DNA of 5,322 bases from Alphaproteobacteria bacterium UBA2784 (GTDB lineage Bacteria > Pseudomonadota > Alphaproteobacteria > Micropepsales > Micropepsaceae): assembly GCA_002352285.1 (NCBI GenBank), contig DEIC01000103.1:1404-6725 (forward strand). Direction: 5' to 3'. Positions within the stretch are counted from its first letter, which is position 1; each line of letters begins with the position of its first letter. The notes below the pieces were generated by a model, which had not been told where the DNA came from, did not search any database, and saw nothing but the letters and a program-made list of their open reading frames with translations. A program made the position numbers and the translations under genes. Shown here in pieces: positions 1 through 5,322 of this stretch.

Positions 1-696
1 GCGCGTGAAACGTTCCCGCGCGTCTCGTTTGATCTCATCTATGCGCGCATGGGCCAGACGCGCGAAGGCTGGGCAGACGAACTGCAAAAGGCGCTGGCGC
101 TGATGCCCGATCATCTCTCGCTCTATCAGCTGACGATCGAGGATGGCACGCCCTTTGCGGCGCTGCATGCGCGCGGACAGATCATCACGCCCGATGATGA
201 CGAGGCTGCCGCCCAATATGCACTGACACAGGAACTGTGCGAGGCGGCGGGTCTTCCCGCCTATGAAATTTCCAATCACGCGCGGGCCGGGGCAGCGTCG
301 CGGCACAATCTCGTCTATTGGCGCTATGGCGAATATCTCGGCATCGGTCCCGGTGCGCATGGCCGCATCCGCACGCGCGGCGCGCTGCATGCTACGGTGA
401 CAGAGAAACGCCCCGAAGAATGGCTGGCGCGTGTGAAGGAAAAGGGCACCGCCCTCACGCAGAACGAAGGCATCGCGCCCGCCGATCAGGCCCGCGAGAT
501 GATGATGATGGGCCTGCGCCTCACAGAAGGTATCGATCCCGCGCGCTATGCAATGCTGGCTGGTGCATCACTCGACGACGCACGCATTGCCAATCTCGAA
601 GGGGAAGGCTTTCTTGAACGTCACGCCAGCCGCTTGCGCGCCACACGCAAGGGCCGCCTTGTGCTCAACGCGCTGATCGCGGAACTGGTGGGGTAG
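1..696 (+). CDS. hemW: HemW, heme chaperone (radical SAM, HemN-like), C-terminal part; 5' end outside window
   Basis: This is the C-terminal portion of HemW, a cytoplasmic radical-SAM relative of coproporphyrinogen dehydrogenase (HemN) that is thought to deliver heme to target proteins rather than to oxidise coproporphyrinogen. The frame is open from base 1 (reading ARETFPRVSFDLIYAR), so the gene starts upstream and the ATG at 49 is internal. The iron-sulfur CxxxCxxC segment would lie before the window. Visible family motifs are FDLIYAR.GQT (28-60), HLSLYQLTIEDGTPF, YEISNHAR, the HNLVYW box at 304-321 (the HNxxYW motif reported for HemW heme binding), GIGPGAHG at 340-363, and EMMMMGLRL in the C-terminal domain. 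It ends with TAG at 694-696, giving 231 visible residues. One small deviation is Met in YARMGQT, where Pro is usual. It is convergent with the lipoprotein gene that ends at 853. HemW assignment is favoured over HemN because the HNxxYW box is present. Confidence 0.95.
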   Translation, partial: ARETFPRVSFDLIYARMGQTREGWADELQKALALMPDHLSLYQLTIEDGTPFAALHARGQIITPDDDEAAAQYALTQELCEAAGLPAYEISNHARAGAASRHNLVYWRYGEYLGIGPGAHGRIRTRGALHATVTEKRPEEWLARVKEKGTALTQNEGIAPADQAREMMMMGLRLTEGIDPARYAMLAGASLDDARIANLEGEGFLERHASRLRATRKGRLVLNALIAELVG

Positions 697-712
697 GACA
701 CAAAGAGTGATT

Positions 713-827
713 CCTCTCCCCTCGGGGAGAGGACGCGAGCGCTTGCGAGCGGGTGAGGGGGCCTGCAAGCACTTTCCCCCTCACGAAATTTGCGAAGGCA
801 AATTTCCGCTCTCCCCAGGGGGAGAGC
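713..827. repeat. Head-to-head pair of REP-like palindromic units between convergent genes
   Basis: Two copies of one composite unit lie in inverted orientation. Unit A is 713-761 on the + strand and unit B is 776-827 on the - strand, separated by a 14-bp spacer (762-775). Each unit, read in its own direction, has a perfect 9-bp stem with a 2-nt loop (713-721/724-732 in A, 808-816/819-827 in B), a different internal module, and then GTGAGGGGG. The internal module of A is the GCGAGCG-containing stretch at about 733-752. That of B is a perfect 9-bp stem with a 4-nt loop (785-793/798-806). The two GTGAGGGGG boxes (753-761 and 776-784) are exact complements and can form a further stem. CTCTCCCC...GGGGAGAG...GTGAGGGG elements are common between genes in proteobacteria. 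The pair may help end transcription from both sides, but no run of T follows any stem. Confidence 0.85.
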
Positions 828-852
828 AAAGGTAGCAAGTCGCTGAGCCCCC

Positions 853-2115
853 TCAAAACGCCGAAGGCTCAAACGTGCGCGGTGCGGGGCTGACGACGGT
901 AAAGCCGCCATTGGTCACTTCGACAACCGCAAGGCCGCGCTCCAGCGTGCCATCCGCCTTGAAGCGGAATATGCCGTCAACGCCCAGAAAGCCGTTCGGG
1001 TCGGTGATGGAGGTGAGCGTATAGCGCGAACCCGCAGGTTCACGCGCAAGGACTGTCGCCAGCGCCATCGCATCATAGCCAAGGCTGGCGACGCGTGGCG
1101 CGCGTGAATCATAGACGGTGCGATAGCGGTCAGCGAATGTCTGGCGTGACGTGGGTTCGGGTGCAGCAAACCAGCCGCCGACAAGGGCTGGCTCTTTTGC
1201 CGTTGCTGCTTCATCCCAAAGGCCCGTGCCCAGGAAGCGCACTGTGCGCGGATCAATGTTGTTGAAAGGAAGAATGGGCCCCAGCGCGCGCAACAGCTGC
1301 CCGCCCTCAGGCAACAGCACGGCCTGGAAATTCGTGCCCGCAATCGATTCAACGGCAGGGTTCATCTCCTCGGGCCGCTGCGGATAGATCGCGGTTGCGG
1401 CCACGCTCACGCCATTGGCCACGGTTGCCGCATTGAATGCGAGGCTCACGCGATTGCCATAGGGCGAGGCGGGAAACAGCGCCGCGATATTGGTCAGACC
1501 CTGAGAGGCGGCATAGGAAACAATGCGCCGCACTTCCTCTTCCGGTGCAAAGCTCAAAAGATAGACGCCATTGCCCGCAACCGACGTGTCGGTCGAAAAC
1601 GCGATCACCGGCACATTGCGCAGCCGCGCCAGCGGCGCCACAGCCGTCACCTGCTCGGCAAAGACGGGGCCAAGAATGATTTCGGCACCCTGCGCCAATG
1701 CCGAATTGGCGGCGGCGGCCGCATCGCCGGGCGTGCCCTTGGTGTCGATGGGAATAAGCTCGATATTGGGATTGTTCGCGTCAAACAGCGCCAGCTGGGC
1801 GGCATTCAAAAGGCTCGCCGCCAGCGTGCGCGTGTCCTTTTGCGAATGGCTGAAGGGCAAAAGGATCGCCACCTGCACTTTGGTGTCGGTGCCCGTCGGC
1901 GTGTCAGGAATCTGGGTGTGGATCGAGGTCGGCGGCGCCACCGGCGGCCTTACCTCATTTGTCGCGGTGGTATTGCCGCCGCCGGATGTGGCGCAGCCAG
2001 CCAGGGTGAAGGCAAGCGCCGCAAAAGCAGCGGCTGTCATGCGCTTCAGCGCTTTTGCAGTGTGAGAACGCACGCTAGAAAGAGAGGCTTCTGGCGCAAG
2101 AATGGCGTCCGTCAT
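853..2115 (-). CDS. LppC/LpoA-type periplasmic lipoprotein, putative penicillin-binding protein activator
   Basis: The product is a predicted lipoprotein of about 420 residues with a periplasmic-binding-protein (Leu/Ile/Val-receptor-like) fold, of the LppC / PBP-activator family. In E. coli the family member LpoA is an outer-membrane lipoprotein that stimulates the peptidoglycan synthase PBP1A. From the start at 2115, a basic n-region (HTAKALKR) and a hydrophobic stretch lead to lipobox LAGC with Cys41. A Pro/Thr-rich linker follows, and the folded domain begins near VQVAILLPFS. NAAQLALFDA, IILGPVFA, PVIAFSTD and LGYDAMALA are typical of the fold. LpoA also has an N-terminal TPR-like domain that this shorter protein lacks. 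Start choice: ATG at 2115 has GAGGGA nine bases upstream; an ATG at 2142 would add nine residues, and one at 2040 leaves a very short signal peptide. It is divergent from rsmI. The fold is clear; activation of a PBP is inferred from the family. Confidence 0.85.
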   Translation of the reverse strand: MTDAILAPEASLSSVRSHTAKALKRMTAAAFAALAFTLAGCATSGGGNTTATNEVRPPVAPPTSIHTQIPDTPTGTDTKVQVAILLPFSHSQKDTRTLAASLLNAAQLALFDANNPNIELIPIDTKGTPGDAAAAANSALAQGAEIILGPVFAEQVTAVAPLARLRNVPVIAFSTDTSVAGNGVYLLSFAPEEEVRRIVSYAASQGLTNIAALFPASPYGNRVSLAFNAATVANGVSVAATAIYPQRPEEMNPAVESIAGTNFQAVLLPEGGQLLRALGPILPFNNIDPRTVRFLGTGLWDEAATAKEPALVGGWFAAPEPTSRQTFADRYRTVYDSRAPRVASLGYDAMALATVLAREPAGSRYTLTSITDPNGFLGVDGIFRFKADGTLERGLAVVEVTNGGFTVVSPAPRTFEPSAF

Positions 2116-2124
2116 CGGAACTTT

Positions 2125-2130
2125 TCCCTC
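2125..2130 (-). promoter_or_regulatory. Ribosome binding site deciding the lipoprotein start at 2115
   Basis: On the minus strand, GAGGGA sits nine bases before the ATG at 2115-2113. This supports that start over the in-frame ATG at 2142, which lies upstream of this site, and over the one at 2040, which has only a weak GAAG upstream. The site also lies two bases from the divergent rsmI ATG at 2133. Confidence 0.6.
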
Positions 2131-2132
2131 AT

Positions 2133-3074
2133 ATGCAGGCAAGGCGCAAACCTAGCGGCCCGGCGCTTCCAAGTAAACGCGCGGGCGCTTCTAATGGCGG
2201 CGAGGGGGATACTCCAGCCCTTAATCGCGGCCTTTATGTGGTCGCGACCCCCTTGGGCCATGCGCGGGATATCACATTGCGGGCGCTGGATGTGATCAAG
2301 GCCGCAGACTGGCTCTATGCCGAGAACGGCGCCGAAACGGCAAAGCTCCTCGCCCTTCACGGCATCAGGCGCAAGATTGCGAGTTTCCGGGAGGAAAATG
2401 CCAAGGCCGTCATTCCCGAAATCGTGGCCGCCATTACGGCGGGGGAGTCTGTCGCCCTTGTCAGTGACGCAGGTACGCCCCTGATCTCTGATCCCGGCGA
2501 AAATCTTGTAGCCGCCATTGTGGCTGCGGGTCTGCCAGTCATCCCCATTCCCGGCGCATCGGCCGGCATTGCCGCCCTGTCGGCATCGGGCCTGCCAGCG
2601 CTTCCCGCCTTGATGATGGGGTTTTTGCCTGAACGCCAGTCGGCGCGGCGCACGGCGCTGGAAGGGGTCAAGGCGCTCTCGGCAACGCTGGTGATCTATG
2701 AGGCGCCGCATCGCCTGTGCGAGACACTGGCCGATGCCAAAGCCGTGCTGGGCGACCGCATGGCCTGTGTCGCGCGCGAGATGACCAAGCACTTTGAGGA
2801 ATTCCGGCGCGCCAGCCTGACCGGACTGCTGGAGCACTTCACCCAGACGCTGCCGCGCGGCGAAATCGTGCTTGTGATCGCCCCGCCCGGCGAGGCCGAA
2901 GAGGTTTCCTTCGAGGCGATTGATGCAGCACTCGCGCGCGCGCTCGAAACCATGCGGGTGAAGGATGCCGCTGATGCCGTGGCGGCGGCGCTTTCTGCCC
3001 CGCGCCGGCTGGTCTATCAGCGCGCGCTTGCGCTGAAAGACGGCCCCCGAAAGTCCGCGCCTGATGGACAATGA
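2133..3074 (+). CDS. rsmI: RsmI, 16S rRNA 2'-O-ribose methyltransferase (C1402)
   Basis: RsmI (YraL) is the SAM-dependent tetrapyrrole-methylase-fold enzyme that methylates the 2'-O-ribose of C1402 in the 16S rRNA decoding centre. The product is 313 residues. An unconserved N-terminal tail of about 32 residues precedes the fold, which opens with GLYVVATPLG (33-42) and DITLRAL (46-52). Further family signatures are LVSDAGTPLISDPG (109-122), IPGASAGIAAL, GFLP, YEAPHRL, VAREMTKHFEE and RGEIVLVI. The C-terminal segment KDAADAVAAAL...YQRALAL fits the small helical domain of the family. Oddities: the usual AEDTR motif reads AENGA (63-67), and the usual YHEHN-like segment reads FREEN (85-89). ATG 2133 is the only in-frame ATG before the conserved fold; no strong ribosome binding site is visible, and a shorter non-ATG start is possible. 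The end overlaps yraN by 11 bp, suggesting translational coupling. Confidence 0.94.
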   Translation: MQARRKPSGPALPSKRAGASNGGEGDTPALNRGLYVVATPLGHARDITLRALDVIKAADWLYAENGAETAKLLALHGIRRKIASFREENAKAVIPEIVAAITAGESVALVSDAGTPLISDPGENLVAAIVAAGLPVIPIPGASAGIAALSASGLPALPALMMGFLPERQSARRTALEGVKALSATLVIYEAPHRLCETLADAKAVLGDRMACVAREMTKHFEEFRRASLTGLLEHFTQTLPRGEIVLVIAPPGEAEEVSFEAIDAALARALETMRVKDAADAVAAALSAPRRLVYQRALALKDGPRKSAPDGQ

Positions 3075-3450
3075 TGCACGCCGCAAAGCCGAACGCGAAG
3101 GGCGCTGGGCGGAATTTGCCGCAGGGCTGATCCTGACCTTCAAGGGGTTCAGGGTGATCGAACGGCGCTATCGGTCACCAGTGGGCGAGATTGACATCAT
3201 CGCGCTGCGGCGCTGGCCGTTTGAAACAGAGCGGCCGCTCATCGTCTTTGCCGAAGTCAAAAAGCGCCGCAGCGAGGACGAGGCTGCCGAAAGCCTCTCA
3301 TCCCGACAGCAAAAACGCATTGAACGTGCGGCAGGGGCTTTCCTTGCCGCAAATCCGCCGCTTAATGGGGCTGACATGCGATTCGATGTCTTCGTGGCGG
3401 GCAGGGGCTTCTGGCCCCGCCACATCAAGAATGCATGGCAGCCCGGATAA
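3064..3450 (+). CDS. yraN: YraN / UPF0102 family nuclease-like protein
   Basis: This 128-residue protein belongs to the UPF0102 (YraN) family, small cytoplasmic proteins with a restriction-endonuclease-like fold that resemble Holliday-junction resolvases; their biological role is unsettled. Family marks are GRWAEFAA (13-20, Glu17), GFRVIERRYR (28-37), VGEIDIIA (40-47, Asp44) and VFAEVKKR (61-68, Glu64 and Lys66). Asp44, Glu64 and Lys66 together match a PD-(D/E)xK-type metal site, so all expected acidic and basic residues are present. The C-terminal part has SSRQQKRIERAA and MRFDVF, also typical. Its length is normal. The start ATG lies inside the end of rsmI with an 11-bp overlap and only a weak purine stretch (GAAAG) upstream, which points to coupled translation. 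yraN beside rsmI is a widely conserved arrangement. Nuclease activity is inferred, not shown. Confidence 0.94.
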   Translation: MDNDARRKAEREGRWAEFAAGLILTFKGFRVIERRYRSPVGEIDIIALRRWPFETERPLIVFAEVKKRRSEDEAAESLSSRQQKRIERAAGAFLAANPPLNGADMRFDVFVAGRGFWPRHIKNAWQPG

Positions 3451-3517
3451 CAGGTGGGAAGCGGGCGCCATCACCGGAAACAGCAAGGCGGTCTTGTCCG
3501 CCCCCAGACGAAAGCAT

Positions 3518-3521
3518 GAGG
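3518..3521 (+). promoter_or_regulatory. Close-set ribosome binding site for the BON lipoprotein
   Basis: GAGG ends four bases before the ATG at 3526, a short but workable spacing. The rest of the 75-bp gap from 3451 holds only a weak 5-bp stem (3487-3491/3498-3502) with no T-run, so I see no terminator or clear promoter there. Confidence 0.5.
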
Positions 3522-3525
3522 CAAC

Positions 3526-4134
3526 ATGCGCCAGTTCATCTTCCCCGCTCTTTTTCTCTCGTCATTGATGCTTCTGCCGGGCTGCGCTCCGCTGATTGCA
3601 GCCGGCGTTGCCACCGGCGTCTATACCGCGACGCAGGAACGCGACATGGGCGACGCCGTCAAAGACAGCTGGATTGAAACCCAGCTTGAAGCCGAAATTT
3701 TTGATGCCGACCCCGGCCTCTATAGCGGCCTTTCGGCCAACGTGATCGAAGGCCGCGTCTATCTGATGGGCACGGTGCCATCTGCCGAGGCGCGGCGCGA
3801 TGCAACCCGCATCGCCTATGGCATTGATGGCGTGCGCGAAGTGCATAACGATGCCGAAGTAATGGATGGCCGCGGCCTTGGCACCATGGCCGATGATGCC
3901 TGGACGGCCTCCGAAATCCGCCTCGACCTGATCGGCGAGGGCGACATCAGCGACCAGAATTACTCGATCGAGGTGATCCGCGGCACGGTCTATATCATGG
4001 GCATCGCCCGTGATGAGACAGAGCGCGACAGGGTGCTTGCCATCGCGCGCGATACGGGCGGTGTGGTGCGCGTGGTGGATTACACCGTGCTCAAAGACAT
4101 GCCCGGCCGCCGCCCGCCCGAAGATGATTCCTGA
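3526..4134 (+). CDS. Two-BON-domain lipoprotein, DolP/YraP-like
   Basis: This is a predicted lipoprotein of 202 residues. The signal peptide (MRQFIFPALFLSSLMLL) ends in a lipobox reading LPGC with Cys20; Pro just before Gly is less usual. A short Ala/Gly/Val-rich segment follows, then two BON domains at about 43-112 and 123-190. Each BON domain carries the typical beta hairpin with a conserved Gly (EGRVYLMG at 75-82 and RGTVYIMG at 152-159) followed by a helix and a V-rich strand (GVREVHNDAEV, GVVRVVDYTVL). The tail is Pro-rich and acidic. Size and layout match E. coli DolP (YraP), an outer-membrane lipoprotein that binds anionic phospholipids and supports envelope integrity. Location beside rsmI and yraN strengthens this link. 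The stop lies five bases before the next start, so the two genes are probably cotranscribed. Domain calls are firm; equivalence to DolP is inferred. Confidence 0.9.
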   Translation: MRQFIFPALFLSSLMLLPGCAPLIAAGVATGVYTATQERDMGDAVKDSWIETQLEAEIFDADPGLYSGLSANVIEGRVYLMGTVPSAEARRDATRIAYGIDGVREVHNDAEVMDGRGLGTMADDAWTASEIRLDLIGEGDISDQNYSIEVIRGTVYIMGIARDETERDRVLAIARDTGGVVRVVDYTVLKDMPGRRPPEDDS

Positions 4135-4139
4135 GCTTC

Positions 4140-4979
4140 ATGGCCGCAAAGCTCAAAGCCCTCTTCTCATCGCTGGCGCTATCCGTGTCGGGCACCGGCC
4201 CCATCGCCGAGGCGGCACTGTCACTTGCCGCCGCAGACCGGCCCGGCGTGAAAACTGAAACCTTTGCCGCGCGGCTTTCGGCGATGGTGCGTGATGCAAA
4301 GCGGGCGCTGGGCACCGGGCCAGAGCCGCGCGCCCGCCCTGCCGAGGCAATTGCAGGCGCTCTGGCCGATGCCATTGCCCTCAAGGCCGGCCTGACGGGC
4401 GACAGCGAGACCTATGATGATCTGCGCAACGCCGATCTCATCCATGTGCTGGAGCGCAGGAAGGGCCTGCCGGTCACGCTCGGCATCATCTATCTGCATG
4501 TGGCCCGTGCGCTGGGTGCCGATGCTGTCGGCCTCAACATGCCAAGCCACTTCATGGTGCGCATCGAAACCGCTGTTGATCGAGTCGTGATTGATCCCTT
4601 TGCGGGCGGCGCCATCTTTGGTCCCGAGGCAATGGCGGCACTGGTCACGCGCCTGAAACTTGAGCCCGCCGCCGTACAGCATGGCCTTGCCAGCACCATG
4701 ACGGATGCCGAAGTGATGATGCGGCTCCTCAACAACATCCGCACGCGGGCAAAGGCAGGCGAAGATTTCGCGATGCTGGAAAAAACCTGCGAGCGCATGC
4801 TGCTGCTCGCCCCCGAAGTAGGTGTATTGTGGTTTGATCTGGGAACAGCCCAGGCGCGTCTGGAAAAACCCGGCGCGGCGCTCAAATCGCTGGGCAAATC
4901 GATTGCGCTCAGCGCGGGCGAGCCCCATGACGCCGCCGCCCAGGCCCTTTACAAGGTGCTCAACGCCCGGCTCAACTGA
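4140..4979 (+). CDS. SirB1-family protein: transglutaminase-like domain plus TPR-like C-terminus
   Basis: This 279-residue soluble protein resembles the SirB1 family (Transglut_core2 followed by a TPR-like region), whose function is poorly defined. The N-terminal helical part includes IAEAALSLAAADRPG. The core has the family signature VLERRKGLPVTLGIIYLHVA (from residue 103), then MPSHFMVR (His137) and VIDPFAGG (Asp152). The C-terminal part, from about residue 195 (LLNNIRTRAKAGEDF) to the end, contains helical repeat motifs such as LWFDLGTAQARLEKPGAAL. The only cysteine is Cys217 in the repeat region, so no thiol nucleophile is visible in the core, which argues against true transglutaminase or protease chemistry. 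A binding or scaffold role is possible. No signal peptide is seen. The start at 4140 is the first ATG after an in-frame stop at 4125; the ribosome binding site is weak (GAG in the preceding stop), fitting coupling with the BON gene. Confidence 0.87.
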   Translation: MAAKLKALFSSLALSVSGTGPIAEAALSLAAADRPGVKTETFAARLSAMVRDAKRALGTGPEPRARPAEAIAGALADAIALKAGLTGDSETYDDLRNADLIHVLERRKGLPVTLGIIYLHVARALGADAVGLNMPSHFMVRIETAVDRVVIDPFAGGAIFGPEAMAALVTRLKLEPAAVQHGLASTMTDAEVMMRLLNNIRTRAKAGEDFAMLEKTCERMLLLAPEVGVLWFDLGTAQARLEKPGAALKSLGKSIALSAGEPHDAAAQALYKVLNARLN

Positions 4980-5015
4980 ACCACGCAGCACGCCGCCGCG
5001 CCGTTCGTGCCTGAA

Positions 5016-5021
5016 AAGGAG
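5016..5021 (+). promoter_or_regulatory. Strong ribosome binding site for gshB
   Basis: AAGGAG lies five bases before the ATG at 5027 and is the best Shine-Dalgarno match in the window. It sits in a 47-bp gap after the SirB1-type gene (4980-5026). No terminator-like stem with a T-run is seen in this gap, so gshB may be read from the upstream genes while being translated independently. Confidence 0.75.
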
Positions 5022-5026
5022 CCGCC

Positions 5027-5322
5027 ATGGGTCTTCGCGTTGCCATCCAGATGGACCCGATCCAGTCGATCAACATCGACGGGGATTCGACTTTTGCACT
5101 CGCGCTCGAGGCGCAAAAGCGCGGCCACACGCTATTCTATTATCAGCCGCGCCAGCTCTCGTTCCTGCATGGTGACGTCACAGCCAATGCCGCGCCGCTT
5201 TCCGTGCGCGCCGTCAAGGGCGATCATTTTTCGCTGGGGGCCGCACAGCGCACCGATCTTTCAACCATGCAGGTGGTGTTGCTGCGCCAGGACCCGCCCT
5301 TTGACATGGGCTACATCACCAC
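5027..5322 (+). CDS. gshB: Glutathione synthetase GshB, N-terminal part; 3' end outside window
   Basis: These are the first 98 codons of glutathione synthetase, the cytoplasmic ATP-grasp enzyme that joins glycine to gamma-glutamylcysteine in the last step of glutathione synthesis. The N-terminus closely follows the proteobacterial family: VAIQMDPIQSINIDGDSTFA (5-24), then LEAQKRGHTLFYYQP (27-41), and LLRQDPPFDMGYI near the edge, matching the family segment ..R.DPPFD..... The N-terminal substrate-binding domain is therefore seen, while the ATP-grasp domain lies beyond the window. The start is well set by AAGGAG five bases upstream and by agreement with the usual protein N-terminus. Glutathione synthesis by GshA and GshB is typical of proteobacteria. 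It follows the SirB1-type gene in the same direction after 47 bp. Confidence 0.97.
   Translation, partial: MGLRVAIQMDPIQSINIDGDSTFALALEAQKRGHTLFYYQPRQLSFLHGDVTANAAPLSVRAVKGDHFSLGAAQRTDLSTMQVVLLRQDPPFDMGYIT

Noticed and set aside
499..510. ATG triplet repeat in hemW (four Met codons)
   Set aside because: It encodes the EMMMMGLRL segment, which matches a conserved HemW motif, so it is not an unstable repeat of special note.
713..827. Classical rho-independent terminators for hemW and the lipoprotein gene
   Set aside because: The stems are strong, but none is followed by a T-run on either strand, so the region is called a repeat, with termination only a possible side role.
1571..2065. Plus-strand open frame opposite the lipoprotein gene (164 codons)
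   Set aside because: Low-complexity Ala/Ser/Val-rich antisense frame with no motif and no ribosome binding site of note.
2116..2142. Longer lipoprotein start at 2142 (nine extra residues)
   Set aside because: It would overlap the rsmI start and bypass the well-placed GAGGGA before 2115; the extra residues do not improve the signal peptide.
2112..3143. Long open frame on the minus strand opposite rsmI (343 codons)
   Set aside because: It mirrors rsmI codon by codon, is rich in Arg, Gly and His as expected of a GC-rich antisense frame, and shows no recognisable family motif, whereas the plus-strand frame is clearly RsmI.
3487..3502. Small inverted repeat between yraN and the BON gene
   Set aside because: Only a 5-bp stem with a 6-nt loop and no T-run; expected by chance in GC-rich DNA.
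4221..4991. Long open frame on the minus strand opposite the SirB1-type gene (256 codons)
   Set aside because: Composition is that of an antisense shadow and no domain is visible; the plus-strand frame has clear family motifs.
1..5322. Mobile elements, CRISPR arrays, tRNA or rRNA genes, and defence or secondary-metabolism systems
   Set aside because: Nothing of these kinds is visible; coding sequence fills nearly the whole window with conserved housekeeping and envelope families, and no accessory island or new system is apparent.

Overview
The window reads as an ordinary chromosomal segment of a GC-rich alphaproteobacterium. The evidence is the set and order of protein families (hemW, an LppC/LpoA-type lipoprotein, rsmI, yraN, a BON-domain lipoprotein, a SirB1-type protein, gshB), the strong G/C preference at third codon positions, and an intergenic palindromic repeat of a type common in proteobacteria. 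I see no plasmid, phage, transposase, CRISPR, tRNA or rRNA signature. Order and genus cannot be fixed from this sequence alone.

Layout: (1) 1-696 (+) is the C-terminal part of the heme chaperone HemW, cut by the left window edge. (2) 697-852 lies between two convergent genes and holds a pair of head-to-head palindromic repeat units. (3) 853-2115 (-) encodes a periplasmic-binding-fold lipoprotein of the LppC / penicillin-binding-protein-activator family. (4) Divergent from it, with only 17 bp between the proposed start codons, a compact (+) strand run begins: rsmI (2133-3074), yraN (3064-3450, overlapping rsmI by 11 bp), a two-BON-domain lipoprotein resembling DolP/YraP (3526-4134), a SirB1-type transglutaminase-like/TPR protein (4140-4979), and the start of glutathione synthetase gshB (5027 to the right edge).

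The genes partly match the Escherichia coli rsmI-lpoA-yraN-diaA-dolP neighbourhood. In both, rsmI and the LpoA-like gene are divergent. Here yraN and the BON lipoprotein lie on the rsmI side, and diaA is absent from the visible interval. The theme is mixed: ribosome modification (RsmI), outer-membrane and peptidoglycan upkeep (LpoA-like, BON lipoprotein), a presumed DNA-processing protein (YraN), heme trafficking (HemW) and thiol redox (GshB). No single new system is evident. The points most worth a second look are the modular inverted repeat at 713-827, the altered N-terminal motifs of RsmI, and the very tight divergent start region.
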